Shown piece after piece: positions 48,805 through 59,257 of a DNA stretch of 64,000 nt; the stretch's first letter is position 1, and every line of letters starts with the position of its first letter. Under the pieces are notes generated by a model that did not search any database, was not told the DNA's origin, and worked only from the letters and a program-made list of their open reading frames with translations. The stretch is from positions 255,501-319,500 of the forward strand of contig CP114492.1 of NCBI GenBank assembly GCA_027186245.1, written 5' to 3'. The translations under genes were made by a program, and so were the position numbers. This stretch comes from Coriaria nepalensis (taxonomy: Eukaryota; Streptophyta; Magnoliopsida; Cucurbitales; Coriariaceae).

Positions 48805-49419
48805 TTACATGTATAATAGCAAAGCAAACCCCAAATTATTAGAACCATATATGACTACTAAAACCAACTGAAAATTTCTAAAAATTAAGAACAACCCTTG
48901 ATAGTTCCTCCCTTCATATTTGATTATTCCCATCAACCAAAGGGCCAGAGCAATATAAGTACTAGGCAGAGCAAGACCGGTAGTAATATACATAGTCGTG
49001 GGAGCAGGAGCCATTGCATTACAGAAGTTATGAAGAGTAGTGGCGTCTTGGACAGAAAATCCGAGGGCAGAAATGGCAGGGCGGCAACTTTCAATGAGGC
49101 GCGAGAAGCACCGACAACAATTGGGGCCGATATGGTCCCGACCATTTGTCATGAATACTTGGACCAATTTGGTTGAGCAGGACTTCAGGTCCATGAGTGC
49201 AGCCCTACAATCATCTAATCCTCTAATATTAGTACTTGTAATACGTTGTTGGACTTGGACCTTTGTTGATTCCACATTGTTAAGGCCTATCATAATTTGA
49301 ACTTTGTCTAAGAGGTTCCCTTTCGCTCTTGCATTTGCATTGTTATCTAACACAAGACATGTTAGGAAAAGTATGATCAAGAAGAGACGTTGCATGTTTT
49401 TTAGAATCATCACGATCAT
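48805..49419 (-). CDS. Prolamin-like / ECA1-related secreted cysteine-rich protein, copy 1
   Basis: Single-exon frame of 204 residues. A signal peptide is clear (MQRLFLIILFLTCLVLDNNA; Met1 or Met4 could also start it). The mature part has the Cys spacing of the prolamin-like (DUF1278, ECA1 gametogenesis-related) family: DDCRAALMDLKSC, then NCCRCFSRLIESC, then ISALGF and NFC. Family members are small secreted proteins, many expressed in the egg cell or female gametophyte; EC1 relatives trigger sperm activation. After the last Cys the frame continues for about 70 residues, largely hydrophobic (LPSTYIALALWLMGIIKY), which is longer than usual and may be a lost stop or a membrane tail. Two related loci follow on the same strand at 50610 and 52476. 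Confidence 0.8.
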   Translation of the reverse strand: MIVMILKNMQRLFLIILFLTCLVLDNNANARAKGNLLDKVQIMIGLNNVESTKVQVQQRITSTNIRGLDDCRAALMDLKSCSTKLVQVFMTNGRDHIGPNCCRCFSRLIESCRPAISALGFSVQDATTLHNFCNAMAPAPTTMYITTGLALPSTYIALALWLMGIIKYEGRNYQGLFLIFRNFQLVLVVIYGSNNLGFALLLYM

Positions 49420-49955
49420 GACAAAATTTAGCTCACAAGCTGCTTTAAGGTTCTTTCTTGTGTATTTATATACATGAGATAGATATTTTGATTAAGAGGT
49501 AAATTATAGAGACAGAGATGAGTAGATGTACATATGTTGTTCATTTTGATTTGGTTGAAGTGGTGATAGTACGTGGATCAAGTGTTTTAGACCAAATGGG
49601 TTTGAGGGGGTGATTGGTTCAAGGTAAAATATTGGTTCAAAGGAATCAAGATCTATCCCTCTCGCTATACTTTTTGTTTATTTTGGATGAATGTTTTGCC
49701 CCTTGAATATGTGTGGAAGGGCCCCCTAATATGCTGTTAATTAAGTTGACCAAATTAACTAAATTAGGAATTAATTTAAATAAATGAATCCAAATTGATG
49801 CAATTAGTATATTATAAAGTTATTCTTACTCTTATATTAGAATGATTATAAGTTGCATTAAGATTTTTGTATGGAGGCAATATATACCTATTTCAGATGA
49901 TTGTGATTAAGCTATATAGTTAAGAAAATGATAATATGACTTGATCACAATCATA

Positions 49956-49986
<31 letters not shown>

Positions 49987-50609
49987 CTCCAAAAGCATGT
50001 TAGAATTTATCGATTGAGTTTGTTTCATTAATTTTCTCGTAAAATAAAGGATTCTGATAATTGTTAAAGTTCATGTAAAATAAGACTATACATGTACAAA
50101 AGTTTCATTAAGTTTAAAATATGAAAGTGTTATGGTTAGATTTTAGAGTAGAGATTAAGGGTCAAGTTATTTTTAGTCATTGACTCATTTTTAGCCTTTC
50201 ACTTAAGCGACGTGTTTTTGGATCTCTGATAGGATTAATGATATGATCTGATCATATTGACGCTAAAAATCATCAAAGACCATTGAATTCGATCTAGCTA
50301 ACATTAAGCAACAAAAATTAGAAAAAACAATTTGTAAGTTTCTCACATGCAAGCTTAATTTATATAATTACTAGTAGATTTATTACACAGCAGACTCTTA
50401 TATATTTGTATTATTTGTCTACAAACCAACTAACCAACCCAGCTAATTACATAGATTAGCTTACTAGATTTACAGAAAGCAAATATGCATACATACAACC
50501 CGTTTAAGATTTTGAAAACAAAATTCTAATCATGTAGCTAACTATTTATTCTGCTGCACAAACTAATTAGAACATATGATGATGACGACGACGGCAAGCA
50601 TGGACAGAT
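49420..50609. other. Spacer within the prolamin-like cluster
   Basis: AT-rich, with an AT tract at 49958-49985. It holds the promoter of copy 1 and the 3' flank of copy 2. No gene. Confidence 0.6.
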
Positions 50610-51107
50610 CTATGGCGATTGATCTGTGTAATATTCCGCACGATGAGGAAACCAAGAATTAGAACTTTTAGAAGCGCTAGATGTCGAACAGAGAGCATTA
50701 AGTGTATTGATCTGGTGGTCCGAAAATCCAATCGAAGCAAGCGTAGAAGCCGAGCAATTATCGGTCATGGTTAAAACTGCCGCACAACACTCATCACGGC
50801 TGCCTTCATGATCAGTGGCTGCTTCCCTCATACTCATCCCGGACACACCGTTCATGACCACCTTGCTCGAGCACGGACGCCTTAAAGCCTTAAGAGCCGT
50901 CTTGCAGTCACTCTTGCTTCCACCACTGTTACCACCACCACCACCCCTACTAGGTTGATAGTTATTATTATTATAGCCTACGTGACCTATGACTTCTGGA
51001 TGGATATTGAAGCGAAATTCGTCCCTTATTGCTTTAGTATTTGCAACAAGGGTTGTGATTACAACCAAGTAGAGAAACACATTTTTTAGAGACATGGTGA
51101 TCAACAT
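50610..51107 (-). CDS. Prolamin-like / ECA1-related secreted cysteine-rich protein, copy 2
   Basis: Single-exon frame of 165 residues. It begins with a signal peptide (MSLKNVFLYLVVITTLVANT, the second Met being a likely start), then a Gly/Asn/Ser-rich linker. The domain has six cysteines in family order: SDCKTALKALRRPCSSK, RDECCAAVLTMTDNC, then LASIGF and NTLNALC. The final Ser-rich tail is short, as is typical. It is probably secreted and expressed in reproductive tissue, by family analogy only. Same strand and style as copy 1 (48805-49419), so they are tandem duplicates, though well diverged. Confidence 0.85.
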   Translation of the reverse strand: MLITMSLKNVFLYLVVITTLVANTKAIRDEFRFNIHPEVIGHVGYNNNNYQPSRGGGGGNSGGSKSDCKTALKALRRPCSSKVVMNGVSGMSMREAATDHEGSRDECCAAVLTMTDNCSASTLASIGFSDHQINTLNALCSTSSASKSSNSWFPHRAEYYTDQSP

Positions 51108-52475
51108 ATGATCAATTAGTTACTGTTTGATCAAGCTCTAACTTATGATCTTATACTTGTGTCTCTCTATGCATGCATGTGTATGTATACGTACGTGAAG
51201 TGAGTTGCTTATGTTATAGATATAATTTGTGGTGAATTTATAGAGAAGAGGGTGTTTGATAAGATATTTTTCCATTTTATTATTATATATTTATTTAATT
51301 TATGTAATATGTGGATTAATAATTAGATAGTAAGCCAATGGGATTAGAGTTTGAAGATAATTGAGTTGTTTCTTTGAACATGATTGGATAATTATTTTTA
51401 GAAACGTGAATTATTGGAGAATGAGTTTTGATTTAGAGAAAACTAATTAAAAATGAACCGACCACATATTTCTTACTTGTCGGATTGGGATTTTTTTTTT
51501 TTTTTTTTTTTGGTCCACGAATTAAGAAGTTAAATAGATTAAAGCTTGGATTAGGCAAAGGGCCATTTATAAATATGGCTATTTGATTTTTCTACTAATT
51601 TATTATTTATTTATTTATTTATTTTTTATAAAATGATATATAAACAATATGGTATTTGGTTGGATTCAAAAACACTTTTATTTATTTATTTATTTATTTA
51701 TTTTTATCCCCTAGGGCCAGTGGGAGGTGAGTATATACATAATTTATCTCGTGATTACCGAACTCTTCTATCTTAGAGAGAACCCTTTTGTTGAAAGTTC
51801 TTAATTTTGATTGAATAGTCTAAATTTTTCATTTTATAGAGATTTTAGTCTAAATCTGCAACTTTACTTATGTAATTTACCTACAAGTATTAATATAGAA
51901 CCCACTTTTAATTTATCTTTAAGATGATGATCATGTTTTGTCGGAGGAGATTGTGCAAATTCATATGGATTATGTCTCCATATCATTACAAGTTCACGAT
52001 GTGTTAAATTTTATGTTATGAAGTTATACTTAGTATATATATGCCATTACTATCATTAATCGAAGAATAATAAATAATGTCATTCATTTTATTATATCAT
52101 AAACTTTGTTGGGTCTACATTATACGTACATGGACCAGCAAGAAGGACAAGATCATGATCCCCTACGGCTATATATGAAATGAAACATAGAAACGTGTTT
52201 CAATTATTACTTTTAATCTTACTGGGTTACCTCGCTTCTCAGTATCATCGCCCATTGTATTTTATCCTTCTTCCCTATTTACTCCTAATGAATTAAAAAT
52301 ACTCCTTTTCGTCCAAATTTATTGACGAAACCGATAGGTAAGGTAACCAAGACGATATTAAAATATATAAATTAAGAAAGGAAAAAAAAGAAAAAAAGAA
52401 AAGAAGACTAAACTTGACTGAAGAGAAACAGATAATGGAAGTTGAACTTGTAATAATTAACCAGTTATGATAGAA
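51108..52475. other. Spacer within the prolamin-like cluster
   Basis: AT-rich with a T-run at 51491-51511 and (TTTA)n tracts at 51602-51622 and 51678-51701. No gene. Confidence 0.6.
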
Positions 52476-52874
52476 TCATGCACATAGGCTTCCAAGTTTA
52501 CTGACACTTCGATCTGAGAAGCCAAGGGTACTCACCATGATTGGTGGGCAATCATTGATCATGCCTGAAATGCAGCGGCAGCAGTCAGGGGTTGGTGGTC
52601 GTGGTGGCGGTCGTGGTCTTATGGTTACTACGATTGGCCCTTAACTCATAATAAGCTAATTTGATTGCGTATGGATTCTTAATCACCTCCTTAATTACAC
52701 TTGTACACTTTAATATCTCAGCTCCATTTGGTTCATCAGGAGAAGGCATTTCATGATGATTATAACAGCCTCTTGTCCTTACCTTCACCATTGCATTTGC
52801 ACTCTCACCTGTTGCCATGTCATGATCTTCATCATCATCAAAACCATCAAGAAAAACTTCATTTTCGAACCCAT
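52476..52874 (-). pseudogene. Prolamin-like / ECA1-related gene, copy 3, frame-broken
   Basis: The minus strand starts MGSKMKFFLMVLMMMKIMTW, a signal peptide, but must change frame at an ATG-repeat (about 52815-52840) to continue as ATGESANAMV and later AEILKCTSVIKEVIKNP. It must change frame again near 52585 to reach DCCRCISGMINDCPPIMVST, LGFSDRSVSKL and GSLC, followed by TGA at 52476-52478. The C-terminal piece matches the CC...C...LGF...C pattern of copies 1 and 2. A strong donor-like CAGGTGAGA after the signal peptide could mean an intron, but no acceptor restoring all parts is evident, so I call it a pseudogene. Confidence 0.65.
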
Positions 52875-53699
52875 CTTAGCATCTACCTTTGTTTTTTGTT
52901 GGTGTTTCTGGGTGAGTTTGAAGGTTAAGCGTGGAACTAATTTATAGTGAGGTAGAGATAGAGTGTGTTCTTAAATAATGTAATATTATTGGAGAAGATT
53001 AAGGCTAAGGTTTTGAATTTGATTGGTTTAAGATTTTTATACTGTGTGTCTTGAATTTTAAATTCGTTGAGTGAAAACGGTCCTTTGTTTAATATTGGAT
53101 TAGAAACAAAGGGTGTTGGTCAGTGATGCAAAGTGCAAGAATAGGTAAGATTCATCTCAATATTATGCATTTTTTTTGATAGCCTAGGTGGTGGATAGGT
53201 AATTAACCTAATATTAATAGTTCATACTAATTTGGATACTTTATTAATAATAGTCATTGATTGACCTTCTAGATTCACGCAAATAGAATAGCAAACTGGG
53301 TTGCCACAACCTCTGGTGGCGATTCTAAAAATGGATTTCAGTGTTGAAGATTGGAACTTTGAGTAAAGATACAAGAACTTTCCTATTCTAGCAAAACTAC
53401 TACTAATTAGAGTTATCATTAATCATTGATCATTAAGGTATATTTATTTTTTAAAAATATATATAATCCATAATTGTTACAATAAATACTTAATACACCA
53501 ATTTATCCACTATTCATCAATCAAATTATTTCTTTTACCTCTGAATCACAAACAGTTTGATTCAAAATTATTATACAAAAATTTAAGTTTAATTTTTCAA
53601 ATTTGCTCTCATTTTCTAGGGAGTCTATTAGACTCGTTCCACTTAAAAAACTTTTCTCTTCCTCTCATTGAATATTACACGTTTCCTTCTGCCCAGAGA

Positions 53700-53767
<68 letters not shown>

Positions 53768-54664
53768 GGTAACTAACGCATTTTACACTCTCATTTTTTT
53801 AGTCAAAAGTTACACTAGGTCAAATTCAAACTTCACTTTTCGTGTTTCTTCTTTGTCATGTTCGATTCTCGATTATTTTTCTGTCAACTCAACTTCTAGT
53901 TGGGCAACCGTGACGAAACATGTGAAGACCAAGGCGATAAGAAACCTTTGACTCTTTTTAAGTTTGACAAGTTCCAACATGATCTCTATCAAAAAAAATC
54001 CCGTTGAAACAAAAACCTGAACGATTGTTGCTTCATCACATTTTTTGTTTCTATGGTCTGATCGATGTTTCCATTGTGAGAAGATGCCATTAAACACACC
54101 CGATTTCATCTAACGTGATTTTGACATGATCTTAAACGTGCACAAAGAGCATTCAAACTACTTATAGTGTATAAATTCGGATATCCAGTTTATGACTATC
54201 TACTCAAAAGAGGAAAGATCCGATTCGAGTTTGACATTTTTTATATGAGATAATATTGTTATCGATAATTATAAGATCCTTCGTGAAAATGTATTTCATC
54301 GTCATTAAATTGTTATCGATAATTACTTGCTAATCAAACCAAGTAATTTCGTTGATGATGTCCAACCAAGTCAACAAAAAGTAATGAAATCAAACAGATC
54401 ATAAGGCCCACATCCACGTATATATATAAAGTAAAAAAAATTTAGATTAATTTAATATAAAGACAAATTTAGCCAAAAACCCATCTTCCAGTCAGCTTCA
54501 TAGCATCAACCTTGAAATTTCTTTCTCACTTCTTTCTCAAAACTCAAACAACACATACACTCCCAACACGCTCTTGTAATAAATAAAAAAAACACTGTTT
54601 TTTGTTCAACCATTTGATATCAAGAGAAAGTGATCATCATCAGAGAGAGAGAGAGAGAGAGATC
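52875..54664. other. Intergenic; AAT microsatellite and upstream region of next gene
   Basis: Holds (AAT)n at 53702-53767 and a TATA box (TATATATAAAG near 54420) ahead of the gene at 54665. The minus-strand ORFs at 53222-53419 and 53873-54109 match nothing I know. Confidence 0.55.
53702..53767. repeat. (AAT)n microsatellite, 22 units
   Basis: Uninterrupted trinucleotide array of 66 bp, likely polymorphic. Confidence 0.97.
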
Positions 54665-55093
54665 ATGAAAAAGAACATTGTATGCATGAAAGTAGACCCA
54701 GAAGTTGAAGCAGCTCAGCAGCTCATGCAGCTAAGCAGCGATGAAGATAACAACAGCAGCAATACCAGGGAGAAGAAGAAGGAGAAGAAGAAGGAGAAGA
54801 AGAAGAAGAAGAGAGAAGATAATGACGAATATGATCATGAGCAAGAGGTTGATCGAAATCGGAAAGGTGATGATCATGACCAGGTTATTATTACAAGCAA
54901 TCTGAGGACAATGGAAGAGATTTTCGGCGAAGAAGAAGAGGAGGAGGAGAAGGTCGTGTATTTGCTGAAAAGGAAGAGGTTTCGATCGATCAATAGCATC
55001 TACTCGGCGACGAAACCGGTACTGATTAATGATGGTAGATCATATATTGTGAATGGGGAAGGAGAAATTACCAGTAATGGAGTAAATTTCTAA
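54665..55093 (+). CDS. Small charged protein of unknown function
   Basis: Single exon, 142 residues from ATG 54665. I prefer this start over an in-frame ATG at 54602 because the extra stretch is only a translated GA repeat (REREREI). The protein has an amphipathic N-terminus (MKVDPEVEAAQQLMQLSSDE), a Lys/Glu-rich block with strong nuclear-localisation character (KEKKKEKKKKKRED), an acidic block, and a conserved-looking C-terminus (YLLKRKRFRSINSIYSATKP). Basic K-RFRS...IY..TKP motifs of this sort occur in uncharacterised plant proteins, but I cannot assign a role. A TATA box lies about 240 bp upstream. Coding character is plausible but not proven. Confidence 0.6.
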   Translation: MKKNIVCMKVDPEVEAAQQLMQLSSDEDNNSSNTREKKKEKKKEKKKKKREDNDEYDHEQEVDRNRKGDDHDQVIITSNLRTMEEIFGEEEEEEEKVVYLLKRKRFRSINSIYSATKPVLINDGRSYIVNGEGEITSNGVNF

Positions 55094-55741
55094 TTAGAGT
55101 TAATTCTTAGTTAATTAATTAGCTAATTAAGTAAGAATGTTTTGGCCTGTAGATCTCAATATTGGATCATGTATTTCAGAGTCCCGATTCTTATATTTGA
55201 TTAATGCATGCATGTGTATGCATGAGCGTGCTGATTTTGGCGCAAAACCGTGGAGAGTTTTTGATACTTCATTTGTCAAATTAAGAGAATAGTACATATG
55301 ATACGACTCGTGCAAGATCTTCTCAATACCATGGCCAGACTTTTTTCCTACTGCCTAGTGAACGCTAAAACAGACTGCAGTTTGACTGTCATCTTCAAAT
55401 GTACGTGTAAAACAAACTGATGGCAAGAAGCAAGCAATGCACGTTGAAGAAAAGTGAAAGAATGTACTGCTCTATTACTCTTGTTAGAAATGAAAATTAA
55501 ATTAACTGATAAGGTAGGGAAAACAATGTACAACTTACCTTTTGCTAGGTGTATAAAGAGAGAGAAGAAAAAAGAAACAATAAACAAAACTGCTAGCACC
55601 ATAAGCGATGGCTATAACACTTGTCAACAACTGACCGGAACAAAAAAAAAAAAAAAAAAAAAAAAAAGAACAGGGGGGGCATAATGCTCATAGATTAGAT
55701 ATGTCGAGAAGAGAAAGCAGAGCAGGCATCTCCACATTAAT
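55094..55741. other. Spacer between convergent genes
   Basis: 3' ends of the unknown gene and ALBA. A 27-base A-run lies at 55640-55666. No other gene. Confidence 0.6.
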
Positions 55742-57520
55742 TCAGGCAGCTGCAGCTTGCATGAGTCCATCGGACTGGTAAAATTGCCCACGTACACCAC
55801 GACCCCTTCCCCTTCCCCTTCCTCTTCCACGATCACGACCTCCAGCTGGTGAAGCCGGAACCCCAGAATTATCAGCATAGTCATAGTATCTGACTGAATG
55901 GGCCCCACCACCAAAACCACCACGTCCTCCACCTCCACCTCCACCTCTGGCCAAGAACATACGGCCTCTACCACGTCCTCTACCTCTCCCGCCAAAACCA
56001 CAGGGCCCCATATCCCAACCATTTCCATTGTATTCATTGGGTCCATTATAGTTTCCTGCATAGTAATTTCCTGTACAAAATTTATATCACATCAAAACAG
56101 CAGTTTTATATCACATCTAGTTTTTTTCTTTCCTGTCTTTGGGAGAATATAGTGAAAATCCTGGAAGGTCAAAATAATGTACTTAAATTATGCATTTCAC
56201 GAAATTGAATGAGTATCGTCTATGCCAAATATATATATATATATATTAGTCTATTAGAGTGGAGGGTAATACCTCTACCCCTACTACCCCTTCCTCGACC
56301 ACGTCCCCTACTTTGCATCATCATAGGCGAGGGCTCTGAATCACATGAATTTCAGAAAAAGGTTAGTTAAATAATTCCATTTTGTATATAGAAGGAAAAC
56401 CTTAAAGAGAGAGAGAGAGAGAGATAAGTATTAGACTTCACCTGCTTCATCGTCAAACTCATTCCATGGTCTAGCTTGCTCACCGGGAACAGGGCTTTGA
56501 TATCTGGAAAACAGCAAATAAAATATATATATAAATGAATAAACGATGGTTGTACAATAATGAACAATACTTCAGTCTCAAGAGAGAAGAACATCAGATG
56601 ATAGTCTCAAGTATTTACATAGTTTTTTTTTTTTTTTTTTTGGCCAAAGTATTTACATAGTTAGCAGCTCATGACATGACATATTCATTGAATTTTATGC
56701 AATATGGATCCCAAAAGAAAGAAATGGAATATCTCTATCACAGATTTCGAATCAAGATTGAATCCAAATTTAGTTTACCCTGTGGACGATGTATCCAGCT
56801 CCTTTTTTGACAAGGTAATTGTGATCATGGAAACATGTCGAGTAGTCTCTAACCTGCATCCAAATACACAAAAAATAAAAGGAGAGATGCATTTTCAAAA
56901 TCTAACAATCTATAATGTTTAATTAAACATGTGAAATTTTAGTAGCGAGGAAATTCTAAGGGTTAGTTATATACGGAAGAAGGCCTTCTTCTAGCGGTTC
57001 CCATGTGTCAGTTATATCAGTTGACCCAATTGCATTGTTCTGGTGGAGACCACCAATCCTTCTCTAAACAGAGCAAAAAGTTGGATAAATTAGGAATCAA
57101 ATAAATCAAATGAATGAAAACAGAAACACAGTTTAAACCCCCAACCTTAATCAGCTCAGCCATCATTACAGTCTTATTAATTGCTCTTCCCATTGCTTTC
57201 AGAACGATCTCTTCTGATCCTTTCTCCTACACCCCGAAAACAAAAAATCGCTTTGATAAATAAAAACAAAAGGTGATAAATTGACAGCCAACAATCTACG
57301 AAAGGATAAAGATGGAGCTCAATCAATGCTCAGACATTCAATCAATCATAAATACATATACATATATATATATATAATGAAAGAGAAAATTAACCTGCAG
57401 AAGAGTAGTGGCATAAGTAATGTAATTCCTCATCCTTCCTTGTGTCGTAATGCGAATCTCGTTCTCATTTATCGGCGTATTCTCCGGCTTTCTCTTCTCG
57501 ACTCTCTGATACCTATCCAT
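55742..57520 (-). CDS. ALBA-domain DNA/RNA-binding protein with RGG tail
   Basis: Seven exons (57395-57520, 57146-57226, 56975-57063, 56779-56853, 56442-56503, 56273-56335, 55742-56070) join to 274 residues. ALBA proteins bind RNA and R-loops in nucleus and cytoplasm and affect mRNA stability and translation. The Alba domain covers about 18-105: NENEIRITTQGRMRNYITYA, EKGSEEIVLKAMGRAINKTV, LIKRRIGGLHQNNAIGSTDI and HVSMITITLSKKELDT. A short Pro/acidic linker follows, then a long Gly/Arg tail of RGRGRG and GGGGGGG blocks. This is the long ALBA form (ALBA4/5/6 type in Arabidopsis). All introns are GT-AG. Divergent to the broken EC1-like gene at 58007. Confidence 0.94.
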
Positions 57521-58006
57521 CTAGATAGAAAAATAAAGAGTGACAAAAGTACGACATGCTTCGAAATTGAAACCATTTTCTTCACTAAAAGACTTTCAAA
57601 AGAACTCTTTCCAATTATAAAAATTTCATGCAGAGAAATGAAGCGGCTTATCTGAAAGAACAAGGAATCAGAGCTTACGTACTTACTGATTGGAAAGATT
57701 CGAGGAGGCGTTCTGCTCTGTTACGTAAAATCTTCTGTTAGAGAAAAATTCAAAGCAGGGAGGGCGACTATATTCTTCCCGAAAATGAATTGAGAGTAAG
57801 TAGGTGGTGTTGTTGAGAGAGAGAGAGAAGAAGAAGAAGGGTGGCCAAGCTTTTTTTCAGCTGAGACCGGAGAAAGAGTAGGGCTTTCGAGTCCCGGTCG
57901 TTTCGCCGACGTCACCGCACGCATATTAAATATTAACCCGCCAAAATCTCATAAGACCAAGCCAAAACTTTGCATTTTGGGCCTTATCTCATAGACCAAG
58001 TAAAAA
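57521..58006. other. ALBA leader/promoter, shared with the EC1-like pseudogene
   Basis: GA/CT-rich leader of ALBA near 57700-57900. A GGGCCTTAT motif lies near 57978. No further gene. Confidence 0.5.
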
Positions 58007-58364
58007 ATGGTGCTAAGCTTGTTGCTCTTCACTTGCTTGTCAGCAAATGCAAGTGCAACGAGGACTTGTGCTTTTCTGCATGGGAAACTGGAATAGAGGC
58101 TCCAAACAAGTGTTGGGCTGGTGGACTGCTGGAATGCAATGATGGAGCTGAAATCATATGCACAGTTGAGATTGTGGAGTTTCTTACAATGGGCAAGGTC
58201 CAAGTTGGCCCATATTTCTGTAGAGGGATTTCGATCATTACTCGTAATTGCTGTGGCCTTCTATGCTTAATTCTCTGGGCTTTACCGTAGAAGAAGGCCT
58301 GGTTTTGCTGGGTTATTGTGACGGTGCTGCTGCCCCTGCTGTTGCTCCATCTACTTTGGAGTAA
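58007..58364 (+). pseudogene. EGG CELL 1 (EC1)-like gene, broken by a stop and frameshifts
   Basis: Three plus-strand frames together spell an EC1 protein in correct order. Frame 1 from ATG 58007: MVLSLLLFTCLSANASA (signal peptide), then a TAG at 58094-58096, then RLQTSVGLVDCWNAMMELKS. Frame 2: CTVEIVEFLTMGKVQVGPYF, then CRGISIITRNC. Frame 3: CWPSMLNSLGFTVEEGLVLL, then GYCDGAAAPAVAPSTLE and TAA 58362-58364. EC1 proteins are egg-cell-secreted and needed for sperm activation, with signature GLV.CWNA..ELKSC, ISIIT.NCWP and SLGF. At least one nonsense and two frame changes mean it is not functional as read. The rest of the open reading frame at 57970-58290 is frame 2. Confidence 0.88.
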
Positions 58365-59257
58365 AACAGCAAACGACAACATATTTGGTGTAGTCTTTTT
58401 GATTTAATGTTCTTTTTTTTTTCCCCCCCTTAGTACTGCCACGTGTTGTTCGAATGTTTTCTGTGACAATAGAATATATAAAGGCTATCATCCATCTATG
58501 ATTTGCCCTAAAAAATAGCCTAAAGAACTCCCAAAGAACTCCCCCGCGCAGGAGCAGTCGGACTCATTACTCCATCATGCGTGATCAGACTAGAAAATAT
58601 TATCTTGAAAAAAAAGGATGTATTCGAAACTTGAACTTAAATATAGCCCAAAAAGCCATCCGCTATTACCCTTTTAGAGTAAAAAATCTGAAGTAACTGA
58701 TAAACAAGTGCATATATAGCTTAAATCTTAACTATTTTTTCCGGAAAAAATCTCCACATATTTTCGGCGATGGGATACAAACAGAGAGCAATCAACCCAG
58801 GAACACCCTCTATTATCAATTGAGCTACCGGGATCTAGTTTCCTTTTAAGTAATTTAATACACAAGTGCATATAATCCTTATATTATGGGGCTTAGACAC
58901 AATTTTCTACCCATTATGAAAATAGAAAACATTGTTCTAAGAATTATAATCCTTTTACTTCATTTCTCGAATAGCAAGAAAACATTTGAAGTGTATCTTG
59001 CTCTTTGATGTGGAGACAGAAGTGAATCACTTGCAAAAATCAAATTATTGTATTTAACAGTTCAACATTCATGGAAATATTAGAGTCGATAGAAAACAGA
59101 ATACAGATGTCCATGGCCACAAAGATGTCAAAGATTTTTAAAGTGCTATATAATACATATGTATAACTCAATTATGGAAACTCTGAAAAAGGGCGGCAAT
59201 GCAGTTTTTTTCAACTTCAACGAGCTCATCGACTAATCCCAGATTTCACAAAACTCT
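58365..59257. other. Intergenic with SINE-like remnant
   Basis: Contains the tRNA-like SINE candidate (58735-58845) and AT-rich spacer; the end is 3'-UTR of the splicing-factor gene. Confidence 0.55.
58735..58845 (-). mobile_element. Probable SINE remnant (tRNA-like Pol III promoter)
   Basis: On the minus strand TAGCTCAATTGATA (58814-58827) matches a tRNA A box, and GTTTGTATCCCATC (58769-58782) is a degenerate B box about 45 bases further on, followed by CGCCGAAAATATGTGGAGAT and a T-rich end. This arrangement resembles a plant tRNA-derived SINE of Au type. No full tRNA fold is present. Edges are approximate. Confidence 0.5.

Noticed and set aside
53873..54109. 78-codon minus-strand ORF with hydrophobic end
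   Set aside because: No known domain, no supporting promoter or splice structure; too weak to annotate.
58735..58845. Functional tRNA gene
   Set aside because: A and B boxes are degenerate and no cloverleaf with paired acceptor stem can be drawn; a SINE remnant fits better.
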